From Roseicyclus sp. (GTDB lineage: Bacteria; Pseudomonadota; Alphaproteobacteria; Rhodobacterales; Rhodobacteraceae): a stretch of DNA of 64,000 nucleotides. Positions 15,972 through 23,258 of the stretch are shown here, one piece after another. The DNA lies in contig JAGYJU010000006.1 in NCBI GenBank assembly GCA_018401965.1, forward strand, positions 62,001 through 126,000, written 5' to 3'. Position 1 is the first letter of the stretch, and every line of letters begins with the position of its first letter. A model generated the notes under the pieces. The model saw only the letters and a program-made list of their open reading frames with translations. It was not told the DNA's origin and did not search any database. Both the position numbers and the translations under genes were made by a program.

Positions 15972-16134
15972 GGGCGCGTCTCCTGTCACTTTGGCCCCGC
16001 GCTTGGCGCGCTTGCCCTTGGTGGTAGATGAATTGCGCAATCCGGAATGCCGAAATGCGACATGGGTAAAGCGTCACGCGACCTGTGGCCGGTGCAACGG
16101 CCCCGCATCGCGGATTTGCCGCCACGGCGGGGGG

Positions 16135-17154
16135 TTAGTCGCGGGCGCGGCGGCGTCCGCTGCGTTCGCGCGCGGCCGGGCCATTGTCATCGGTGCCATC
16201 CGACCCGGAGGAGAACCCGCCCAGCTCTTGCGTGATCTGGTCCAGCGTCGGCGCGGGGCCGCGCGGCGTTGTCTCCAATGCCGCGCGCATGGCGCGCAGG
16301 TGGTCGGGCGTGGTGCCGCAACAGCCGCCGATGATCGTGGCCCCCGCATCGCGTGCCATCACCGCGTAGCGGCCCATCAGCTCGGGCGTGCCATCGTAAT
16401 GAATGTGGCCATCATGGTATTTCGGGATGCCCGCATTGCCCTTGGCGATCACCGGCCGCTCGGAGCCTGCGGCGCGAAAGCCCAGCACGGTGCGCAACAG
16501 GTCGGATGACCCCACGCCGCAATTGGCGCCATAGCCCAAGGGCTTGTGCGCCAGTTTCTCGACCATTTCGGCCATGCCCGCCGATGTCAGGCCCATCATC
16601 GTGCGCCCGGCGGTGTCAAAGCTCATCGTGCCGCACCAATCCATGCCGGCCAGCCCGCAGGCTTCGGCGGCGGCGGCGTATTCCTCGGGGGCGCTGATGG
16701 TTTCGACCCAGAGCACATCGGCCCCGCCATCGCGCAGACCTTCGGCCTGTTCATGGAACATCTCGACCGCGCGCGCATGGGTCAGCGGGCCCATCGGCGC
16801 CATGATCTCGCCCGTGGGGCCCATCGAGCCCGCGACGATCACGGTGCGGCCTGCCGTGTCGGCGACCTCGCGCCCGATTTCGGCGGCGCGCTTGTTCAGA
16901 TCGTAACAGCGGTCTTCGGCATTGTGCAATTTCAGGCGCGACCGGGTGCCGCCAAAGGAATTGGTCAGGAAGATGTCAGACCCCGCATCGACCGCCCCCT
17001 TGTAGAGCGCGGTGATCCGGTCGGGGTGGTCTTCGTTCCACAATTCCGGCGCATCGCCCGATTGCAGGCCCATGTTGAACAGCGTGGTGCCCGTCGCGCC
17101 ATCGGCCATCAGCCAGTCGCGGGTTTCCAGAAGCCGGGCAAGGGGGGATGTCAT
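16135..17154 (-). CDS. bmt: Betaine-homocysteine/homocysteine S-methyltransferase family enzyme
   Basis: 339 aa. A Zn-dependent barrel that methylates homocysteine to methionine. The domain starts MADGATGTTLFNMGL. The Zn ligands are Cys in GANCG and the Cys pair in GGCCGTTP. The C-terminal 40 residues are polar and probably disordered. Rhizobial and roseobacter Bmt enzymes use glycine betaine directly; next to a corrinoid protein this one could instead take methyl from methylcobalamin. ATG 17154 has GGAG 9 nt upstream, while the ATG at 17169 has none. A clear promoter lies at 17227-17254, so this gene heads the bmt-corrinoid unit. Confidence 0.88.
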   Translation of the reverse strand: MTSPLARLLETRDWLMADGATGTTLFNMGLQSGDAPELWNEDHPDRITALYKGAVDAGSDIFLTNSFGGTRSRLKLHNAEDRCYDLNKRAAEIGREVADTAGRTVIVAGSMGPTGEIMAPMGPLTHARAVEMFHEQAEGLRDGGADVLWVETISAPEEYAAAAEACGLAGMDWCGTMSFDTAGRTMMGLTSAGMAEMVEKLAHKPLGYGANCGVGSSDLLRTVLGFRAAGSERPVIAKGNAGIPKYHDGHIHYDGTPELMGRYAVMARDAGATIIGGCCGTTPDHLRAMRAALETTPRGPAPTLDQITQELGGFSSGSDGTDDNGPAARERSGRRRARD

Positions 17155-17226
17155 CGAATGGGTCTCCATCAGGGGTCGCGGCGCGCAAGGCCCATGTGGC
17201 CGCTTGGCGCTTTATGAGCAAGGCGC

Positions 17227-17254
17227 AAAATATGCATTAAGGTTATGAATGCAA
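17227..17254 (-). promoter_or_regulatory. Putative promoter of the bmt-corrinoid unit
   Basis: On the minus strand: TTGCAT (17249-17254), a 16-bp spacer, and TATTTT (17227-17232), in an AT-rich island of an otherwise GC-rich region. The bmt start is 72 nt downstream of the -10. Confidence 0.5.
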
Positions 17255-17268
17255 TTCACCCTGCCAAC

Positions 17269-17298
17269 GGAAAACGGCCCCGCCATCGGGCAGGGCCG
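17269..17298 (-). terminator. Rho-independent terminator after the ATPase zeta gene
   Basis: A 10-bp stem (CGGCCCTGCC with GGCGGGGCCG, one T-G wobble) and a 4-nt loop are followed on the minus strand by TTTTCC. It lies 41 nt past the DUF1476 stop. Confidence 0.7.
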
Positions 17299-17339
17299 CA
17301 TGATCTTGGGGAGAAACCAGGACGGTCCGCCGCGCGCGG

Positions 17340-17654
17340 TCAGACCTCGTTCATCACCTGGTCCTTGGCGACAACCAGGAGCGCGTCGTATTTCTGCCGC
17401 ACCTCGGTTTCCGCCAACCGGTCGCCCAGGTCGGCCAGCACCTTGCGCATCACGTCTTCGTGCCCGGCCTCGGCGAAATCGGCCTTGACCACGGTGCGGG
17501 CATATTCGGCGGCGTCTTCGCCGGTCTTGCCCAGAATATCGGCCACCCAAAGCCCCAACAGCTTGTTGCGGCGCGCCTGGGCGCGGAACTGCAATTCCTC
17601 GTCATGGGCGAATTTGTTTTCGAACGCGTTCTCGCGGTCGTCAAAAGTGGTCAT
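17340..17654 (-). CDS. F1-ATPase zeta inhibitor subunit (DUF1476)
   Basis: 104 aa, highly charged and helical. It starts MTTFDDRENAFENKFAHDEE and continues LQFRAQARRNKLLGLWVAD, the DUF1476 signature. In Paracoccus this family is the zeta subunit that inserts into F1 and blocks ATP hydrolysis, with its N-terminal part as the inhibitory region. It acts at the cytosolic face of the ATP synthase. ATG 17654 has GGAG 8 nt upstream. It is divergent from purC and not next to atp genes. Confidence 0.92.
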   Translation of the reverse strand: MTTFDDRENAFENKFAHDEELQFRAQARRNKLLGLWVADILGKTGEDAAEYARTVVKADFAEAGHEDVMRKVLADLGDRLAETEVRQKYDALLVVAKDQVMNEV

Positions 17655-17767
17655 GCGCAGCACTCCGTTTCGTCTGTAGGTCGCCATCGGTGGTTCGCCA
17701 AAGGCCTGTTGCCCGCGATCTTATGCCCCCCGGCTTGCCCCCTGCAAGCACCGATGGCCGGGCTTGC

Positions 17768-17796
17768 TTGCGACACAGCGCGCTTTGCCCTATAGG
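17768..17796 (+). promoter_or_regulatory. Putative promoter of purC
   Basis: TTGCGA (17768-17773), a 17-bp spacer, and TATAGG (17791-17796). It lies 60 nt before the purC start in the divergent purC/DUF1476 region. Confidence 0.5.
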
Positions 17797-17855
17797 CCCG
17801 ATCAGGTAAGGGGCGCCGCGTCCCCGCACCCCCCTCAGTCAGGTTCGGAGACAGC

Positions 17856-18617
17856 ATGGCACGCCGCAAGAAAGTCTATGAAGGCAAGGCCAAGATCCTT
17901 TACGAAGGCCCGGAGCCGGGAACTCTTGTGCAATATTTCAAAGACGACGCCACCGCCTTCAACGCGGAAAAGCGCGCCACCATCGAAGGCAAGGGCGTGC
18001 TGAACAACCGGCTGTCCGAATTCTTCATGACGGGCCTGGGCGCGATCGGGGTGCCGACGCATTTCATCCGCCGCCTGAACATGCGCGAACAACTCATCCG
18101 CGCGGTGGAGATCATTCCGCTGGAAGTGGTGGTGCGCAATGTCGCCGCCGGCTCCATCTCCAAGCGGCTGGGCATCGAGGAAGGCACGCCATTGCCGCGC
18201 CCGATCGTGGAATTCTATTTCAAGGACGATGCCTTGGGCGACCCGATGGTCAGCGAGGAACATATCATTGCCTTCGGCTGGGCCAGCCAGCAGGACATGG
18301 ACGACATGATCAGCCTGGCGCTTCGGGTGAATGATTTCCTGTCCGGCCTGATGCTGGGCGTCGGCATCAAGCTGGTCGATTTCAAGATCGAGATCGGCCG
18401 CATCTGGGACAATGATTACATGCGCCTGATCGTGGCCGATGAAATCAGCCCCGACAGCTGCCGCCTGTGGGATATCGAAACCGGCCAGAAGCTCGACAAG
18501 GACGTGTTCCGCCGCGACCTGGGCAACCTGGCCGATGCCTATACAGAGGTGGCGCGCCGCCTGGGCGTGATGCCGCAGCGCGAGACCGGCGTGACGAAAC
18601 CGACGTTGATCAACTGA
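17856..18617 (+). CDS. purC: Phosphoribosylaminoimidazole-succinocarboxamide synthase
   Basis: 253 aa. It joins CAIR and aspartate with ATP to form SAICAR in purine synthesis. The start [17 protein letters not shown], the ATP-site part [17 protein letters not shown], and the aspartate/CAIR-site motifs [11 protein letters not shown] and VDFKIEIGR are all typical. ATG 17856 has CGGAG 5 nt upstream. purS and purQ follow, so consecutive steps of one pathway are clustered. Copy 3 of the dispersed element separates purC from purS. Confidence 0.96.
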   Translation: MARRKKVYEGKAKILYEGPEPGTLVQYFKDDATAFNAEKRATIEGKGVLNNRLSEFFMTGLGAIGVPTHFIRRLNMREQLIRAVEIIPLEVVVRNVAAGSISKRLGIEEGTPLPRPIVEFYFKDDALGDPMVSEEHIIAFGWASQQDMDDMISLALRVNDFLSGLMLGVGIKLVDFKIEIGRIWDNDYMRLIVADEISPDSCRLWDIETGQKLDKDVFRRDLGNLADAYTEVARRLGVMPQRETGVTKPTLIN

Positions 18618-18646
18618 CAGGCCCGCGCCCGTGGCGGGCGGGGCAG

Positions 18647-18669
18647 TGCGTATTTATGGGAAGATGAAG
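18647..18669 (+). repeat. Dispersed hairpin-associated element, copy 3 (purC-purS)
   Basis: The hairpin GCCCGC/GCGGGC (18621-18626, 18634-18639) is followed by TGCGTATTTATGG and a tail ending GATGAAG. The tail runs directly into the ribosome binding region of purS (start 18680), so this copy may affect both the purC 3' end and purS translation. Confidence 0.75.
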
Positions 18670-18679
18670 GGGCGAGAGC

Positions 18680-18925
18680 ATGACGGCAACCGTGAAGGCA
18701 ACCGTGACCGTGATGTTGAAGACAGGCGTTCTCGATCCGCAGGGCGAGGCGGTGAAATCGGCGCTTGGCGCGCTTGGCTTTGACGGTGTGTCGGGCGTGC
18801 GCCAGGGCAAGGTGATCGAGCTGGACCTGGCCGCCGGCACCACCGAGGCCGAGGTGACGGCCATGTGTGAAAAGCTGCTCGCCAACACGGTGATCGAAAG
18901 CTACCGGGTGGAGATGGGCGCGTGA
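18680..18925 (+). CDS. purS: Phosphoribosylformylglycinamidine synthase subunit PurS
   Basis: 81 aa, the usual size. PurS dimers bridge PurL and PurQ and help channel ammonia. The small alpha/beta fold is seen in [20 protein letters not shown], followed by [17 protein letters not shown]. It ends on GTGA, overlapping the GTG start of purQ by 4 bp, so the two are translationally coupled. AAGGGG upstream of ATG 18680 is partly supplied by the dispersed element. purL is not adjacent. Confidence 0.95.
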   Translation: MTATVKATVTVMLKTGVLDPQGEAVKSALGALGFDGVSGVRQGKVIELDLAAGTTEAEVTAMCEKLLANTVIESYRVEMGA

Positions 18926-19590
18926 AGGCGGCGGTCCTGGTCTTTCCCGGCTCCAACTGCGACCGCGACCTGGCCGTTGCCTTTCGCGCGGCGGGGTTCG
19001 ACACCACGATGGTTTGGCACAAGGATGGCGCGCTGCCCGAGGGCGTCGATATCGTGGGCGTGCCGGGCGGGTTTTCCTATGGCGATTACCTGCGCTGCGG
19101 CGCAATTGCCGCGCAATCGCCGGTGATGCGCGCGGTGGCCGATCACGCGGCGCGCGGCGGCCCCGTGCTGGGCATCTGCAACGGTTTCCAGGTCTTGTGC
19201 GAAACGCGGCTTTTGCCGGGGGCCTTGATGCGCAATTCGGGTCTGAAATTCGTCTGCAAGATGCAGCAGCTGCGCGTGGTCACCGCCGAGAGCCCGTTCA
19301 CCGCCGGATATGCCGCGGGCCAGGACATCACGCTGCCCATCGCGCATCACGACGGCAATTACGTCGCCGATGCCGAAACTTTGGCCATGTTGCGCGGCGA
19401 AGACCGCATCGCCTTGCGCTACCTGGGCAATCCAAACGGGTCGGTGGGCGATATCGCCGGGGTGCTCAGCGCCAATCGCCGGGTGCTGGGGTTGATGCCG
19501 CATCCCGAACGGGTGGTGGACCCGGCGCAGGGCGGCACCGATGGCGTGGCGCTGTTCCGCGCCCTCGCAGAAGGATTGGTGGCGGCCTGA
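18922..19590 (+). CDS. purQ: Phosphoribosylformylglycinamidine synthase, glutaminase subunit PurQ
   Basis: 222 aa. Class I glutamine amidotransferase that supplies ammonia to PurL. It starts with GTG 18922 overlapping the purS stop. FPGSNCDRD is the N-terminal signature. The nucleophile Cys lies in GICNGFQVL, and the His/Glu partners in [11 protein letters not shown]. The next gene downstream is dctB rather than purL. Confidence 0.96.
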   Translation: MKAAVLVFPGSNCDRDLAVAFRAAGFDTTMVWHKDGALPEGVDIVGVPGGFSYGDYLRCGAIAAQSPVMRAVADHAARGGPVLGICNGFQVLCETRLLPGALMRNSGLKFVCKMQQLRVVTAESPFTAGYAAGQDITLPIAHHDGNYVADAETLAMLRGEDRIALRYLGNPNGSVGDIAGVLSANRRVLGLMPHPERVVDPAQGGTDGVALFRALAEGLVAA

Positions 19591-19604
19591 CGCGGCCATC
19601 TCTC

Positions 19605-19633
19605 TTGAGTGGGGGGGCGCGGCTGGCTACCTT
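19605..19633 (+). promoter_or_regulatory. Putative promoter of dctB
   Basis: TTGAGT (19605-19610), a 17-bp spacer, and TACCTT (19628-19633), only 8 bp before the dctB ATG. If used, the mRNA would begin at or next to the start codon, a leaderless transcript. The -10 is a weak match. Confidence 0.3.
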
Positions 19634-19640
19634 GACCCGC

Positions 19641-21410
19641 ATGAGCCTCGTCGACACCCAAGCCATTGCCGACCGCAGCCTGCGCCGCCGCACCTGGGTG
19701 CTGCGCGGGTTCCTTGCGGTTCTGCTGATCGCGGCGGTGGTCGTGATCGCGGTGTCGAACAGTTTCCTGACGCAGCGCTTTACCGAAACCACCCGCAACC
19801 GGTCCGAGATCCGGTTGGCGATTTATTCCGGCACGATCCAGTCGGAATTGCAGCGCCATTCGGTCGTGCCCTTGCTGTTGTCGCGCGATCCGGTGCTGAT
19901 CCGGTCGCTGGAAACCGGCAGCTACCAGGAAACCACGGCCCGGCTGATTTCCTATGTGGATGAAATCGGCGCGGCCTCGCTTGTGCTGCTGGATGGGTCC
20001 GGGCGGATCGTGGCGGCCACCGACCGCGAAAGGCTGGGCCAGAACCGCAGTTCCGATCCCTTCTTCGTCGAAGCCAGCCGGTCGAGCGAAACGGTCTTTA
20101 CCTCGAACGAGCCGGAAACGGGGCGGTTCGATTTCACCTTTTCGCGTGCGATGCGTGCCACCGACAATCGGCTTTTGGGGGTGATCCTGGTCGAGGTCGA
20201 TCTGGGCCGCATCGTCGATCGGTGGCGGGGCACCACGGAGGCGATTTTCCTGACCAACAGCGAGGGCCAGATCATCCTGTCGACCGAACCGCGCTGGCGG
20301 GGGCGAACCGAGGTCGAGGCGCTGGCGCTGCAACCGCCGCAATCCGCGATCCAGCGGGCCTTGCAAGCCACGGGCGACTTCGCCTTTGGCGACAGCGACG
20401 GGCGGTTTTTCGGCGGTGACACCATCCGGCTGGAAAGCCGCATCCCGTTTCGCGGCTGGCGCATCATCAGCTATACCGCCCATACCTCGGTGCGCGAACG
20501 GGTGAACGCGGTTCTTGCGCTGCAGATCATGGGATTCGCGCTGTTCCTGGCGGGGGGATTCTATGTCTTGAGCCGTCGGGCCCGGACCCAGTCACAGCGC
20601 CTGGCCCGAGAGTCGGCAGAGCTTCGCCGGTTGAACGGGCGGCTGCAGCGGGAAATCGCCGAGCGCCAAAGGGTCGAACGGACGCTGGAAGAGGCAGAGC
20701 AAAGCCTTGCGCAAAGCCAGAAACTGGCGGCGCTTGGGGAAATGTCGGCCGCCGTCAGCCATGAATTGAACCAGCCGCTGGCCGCGATGAAGACCTATCT
20801 GGCGGGGGCCAAGCTGTTGCTGCAGCGCAAGCGGGTCGAGGAGGCGGCCTCGAGTTTCCAGCGGATCGACGATCTGATCGACCGCATGGGGGCGATCACG
20901 CGGCAGCTGAAATCCTATGCCAGGAAGGGCGGCGACGCCTTTGAGCCGGTGGATCTGCGCGATGCGCTCAAGGCGGCGCTGACGATGATGGAGCCGCAAT
21001 TGCGCACCACCCGGATCGAGATCACCCAGAACCTGCCACGCCGCCCGGTGATGGTGATGGTCGATCGGCTGCGGCTGGAACAGGTGATCATCAACCTGCT
21101 GCGCAACGCGCTGGATGCGATGAAGGACGTCACCCCGAGGGTGCTCGACCTGTTGATTGCCGAAGGCGATGACGCGGTCTTGTCGGTGCGCGACAGCGGG
21201 AATGGGATTGACGATCTCGACGCCTTGTTCGAGCCCTTCTACACAACCAAGAAACCCGGCGAGGGGATCGGCCTGGGCTTGGCCATCTCGTCGGGGATCA
21301 TTGCCGACCTGGGCGGGCGCCTGACCGCGCGCAACGGCGAGACCGGCGGGGCGGTGTTCGAAATCCGCCTGCCGCTCTGGGCTGGCGACGCCACCCGGCC
21401 GGCGCGATAG
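19641..21410 (+). CDS. dctB: C4-dicarboxylate sensor histidine kinase, DctB-like
   Basis: 589 aa, an inner-membrane sensor kinase. Membrane segment 1 is at about 20-40, a periplasmic double-PAS-like sensor at about 41-290, membrane segment 2 at about 293-312, and a coiled linker rich in Arg/Glu follows. The HisKA domain has His374 in HELNQPLAAMKTYL. The ATPase domain has the N box NLLRNALDA, DSGNGI, and GIGLGLAIS. ATG 19641 gives the first membrane segment near the N-terminus; no ribosome binding site is visible. The partner response regulator follows. DctB proteins sense C4-dicarboxylates; the dctPQM transporter genes are not in the window. Confidence 0.88.
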   Translation: MSLVDTQAIADRSLRRRTWVLRGFLAVLLIAAVVVIAVSNSFLTQRFTETTRNRSEIRLAIYSGTIQSELQRHSVVPLLLSRDPVLIRSLETGSYQETTARLISYVDEIGAASLVLLDGSGRIVAATDRERLGQNRSSDPFFVEASRSSETVFTSNEPETGRFDFTFSRAMRATDNRLLGVILVEVDLGRIVDRWRGTTEAIFLTNSEGQIILSTEPRWRGRTEVEALALQPPQSAIQRALQATGDFAFGDSDGRFFGGDTIRLESRIPFRGWRIISYTAHTSVRERVNAVLALQIMGFALFLAGGFYVLSRRARTQSQRLARESAELRRLNGRLQREIAERQRVERTLEEAEQSLAQSQKLAALGEMSAAVSHELNQPLAAMKTYLAGAKLLLQRKRVEEAASSFQRIDDLIDRMGAITRQLKSYARKGGDAFEPVDLRDALKAALTMMEPQLRTTRIEITQNLPRRPVMVMVDRLRLEQVIINLLRNALDAMKDVTPRVLDLLIAEGDDAVLSVRDSGNGIDDLDALFEPFYTTKKPGEGIGLGLAISSGIIADLGGRLTARNGETGGAVFEIRLPLWAGDATRPAR

Positions 21411-21435
21411 GGATCGCGCTACCGGCGCGAAGAAT

Positions 21436-21481
21436 GCACACGCCTTGGGCGTGATGGCTTAGGCGCACGCCTTGGGCGTGA
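21436..21481. repeat. Tandem pair of identical hairpins between dctB and dctD
   Basis: CACGCCTTGGGCGTG (6-bp perfect stem, 3-nt loop) occurs twice, within near-identical 19-bp units at 21436-21454 and 21463-21481. The second ends 22 nt before the dctD ATG. A duplicated operator, an RNA-stability element, or a weak attenuator are all possible. Confidence 0.65.
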
Positions 21482-21503
21482 CGACAGGAAAGGACAGACC
21501 GCG

Positions 21504-22820
21504 ATGAAGATTGCGATCGTGGATGATGAACAGGACATGCGCCAGTCGATCAGCCAATGGCTGGCCCTGTCGGGGTTCGAAACGGAAACCTACGCCAGCG
21601 CCGAAGAGGCGTTGAAGGCCATCGGTTCGGATTGGCCCGGCGTGGTGGTCACCGACGTCAAGATGCCCGGCATGGATGGCATGGCCTTTCTCAAGCGGTT
21701 GATGGGGGTCGACAGCGGCCTTCCGGTGATCTTGATCACCGGCCATGGCGATGTGCCCATGGCGGTCGAGGCGATGCGGATCGGCGCCTATGACTTTCTT
21801 GAAAAGCCCTTCAACCCCGACCGGATGACAGAGCTTGCCAAGCGCGCCAGCCAACAGCGCCGCCTGACGCTCGACAACCGGGCGCTGCGCCGCGAGCTGT
21901 CGGATGGCACGGTGTTGATGCGCAAGCTGATCGGCACCAGCGCGGTGATGGACCGGCTGCGCGAGGATATTCTCGACCTGGGCCAGGCCGATGGGCATGT
22001 GCTGATCGTGGGGGAAACCGGCACCGGCAAGACGCTTGTGGCCCATGCGCTGCACGCGGTCGGCCCGCGCGCCGGGCGCAGCTTTGTCACCGTGTCTTGC
22101 GCGGCCCATGACGAAGACACGCTGGCCGCCAAATTGTTCGGTCCCGTGGGCGAAGACCAGGACAAGCCGCTGGTCGAACAGGCGCGGGGCGGCACGCTGG
22201 TGCTGGAAGATATCGAAAGCCTGTCACACGGGCTTCAGGCGCGGCTTCTGACCACGATCAACGATCAGGGCACGCCCGCCGAAACCCGGATCGTGGCGAT
22301 CTGCAACGCGCCCGAACCCGAAACCTGCGAGGCCTCGCTGCGCCCCGATCTGTTCTACCGCTTGGCCGCGATGCGTATCGACCTGCCGCCGCTGCGCCAG
22401 CGTGGCGAGGATATCTTGACGCTGTTCACCCGGTTCGGGGAACAATTCGGGGAAGAATACGGCACCGAGGCGCCGCAGGTCACCGCCCAAGAGGCGGCGC
22501 AATTGCTGCAAGCGCCCTGGCCGGGCAATGTGCGCCAATTGATCAACATCGCCGAACGCGCGATCTTGCAGCAGCGGCGCGGGTCGGGGTCGATCGCATC
22601 GCTGTTGATGGCCGATAACGCGGAAATCGCGCCGCAGGCCATCGGCGAGGGCAAGCCTCTCAAGGAATACGTGGAGGCGTTTGAACGCATGTTGATCGAC
22701 AACACCATGCGCCGCCATCGCGGGTCGATCACCAACGTGATGGATGAATTGTGCCTGCCGCGCCGGACCTTGAACGAGAAAATGGCGAAATACGGCCTGA
22801 GCCGGTCAGATTACCTCTGA
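21504..22820 (+). CDS. dctD: DctD-like NtrC-family response regulator lacking the sigma-54 loop
   Basis: 438 aa. The receiver domain has phospho-acceptor Asp51 (VTDVKMPGMDG). The AAA+ domain has Walker A GETGTGKT (170-177) and the arginine-finger region LRPDLFYRL. The C-terminal Fis-type helix-turn-helix is GSITNVMDELCLPRRTLNEK. The GAFTGA loop that normally contacts sigma-54 after the LFG motif is missing: LFGPVGEDQDKPLVEQ is found there. Walker B reads VLEDIE rather than LDEI. It may therefore act on sigma-70 polymerase, as Rhodobacter capsulatus NtrC does. ATG 21504 has AAAGGA 9 nt upstream. Confidence 0.88.
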   Translation: MKIAIVDDEQDMRQSISQWLALSGFETETYASAEEALKAIGSDWPGVVVTDVKMPGMDGMAFLKRLMGVDSGLPVILITGHGDVPMAVEAMRIGAYDFLEKPFNPDRMTELAKRASQQRRLTLDNRALRRELSDGTVLMRKLIGTSAVMDRLREDILDLGQADGHVLIVGETGTGKTLVAHALHAVGPRAGRSFVTVSCAAHDEDTLAAKLFGPVGEDQDKPLVEQARGGTLVLEDIESLSHGLQARLLTTINDQGTPAETRIVAICNAPEPETCEASLRPDLFYRLAAMRIDLPPLRQRGEDILTLFTRFGEQFGEEYGTEAPQVTAQEAAQLLQAPWPGNVRQLINIAERAILQQRRGSGSIASLLMADNAEIAPQAIGEGKPLKEYVEAFERMLIDNTMRRHRGSITNVMDELCLPRRTLNEKMAKYGLSRSDYL

Positions 22821-23258
22821 CCGGCAAGGTCCGGCCGGGCCGCGGTCGGGGTGCTCACGAATTGCCATTGCTATCTTGCGACCGCTGCCCTTAAAGTCAG
22901 CCGGCTGGCCCTTTGGCCCGCTGAACCAGTTTCTCTGCATCCCCAATCCGCGCCGTGACCCGTGCGCGACAGGGACAGCAGGTCACTCGGGCCGCAAGCG
23001 TTGACCGCTTCGCGGCCCATCCCGAACCGCCCCGGAAACGGGGCAGCATTGGCCAGACCGGAACCGTCCGGCACGGCCGGAGACAAACGCGATGCACCGC
23101 TTGGGCGCAGATTTGGCAAGACGGACAGGGGGCAATACCCCCACCGCTGCCGCGCCTCAGCTGCACGCCTTCATCATAAATCGTGACATGTATTTACCCC
23201 GCGCCCGGTGCTGTGCCCCGGCAAGGCGGGGCAGGGGCCTGTCGCGGGCAAGGATACA
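22821..23258 (+). other. 438-bp intergenic region: probable long leader of rne
   Basis: No supported gene lies between dctD and rne; short frames here have no family resemblance. A hairpin with a 7-bp stem (TGCCCCG/CGGGGCA, 23214-23233) lies 25 nt before the rne start, downstream of an AT-richer stretch at 23176-23196. RNase E genes in other bacteria have long, self-cleaved leaders, so this region may serve that role; that is inference. Confidence 0.4.
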
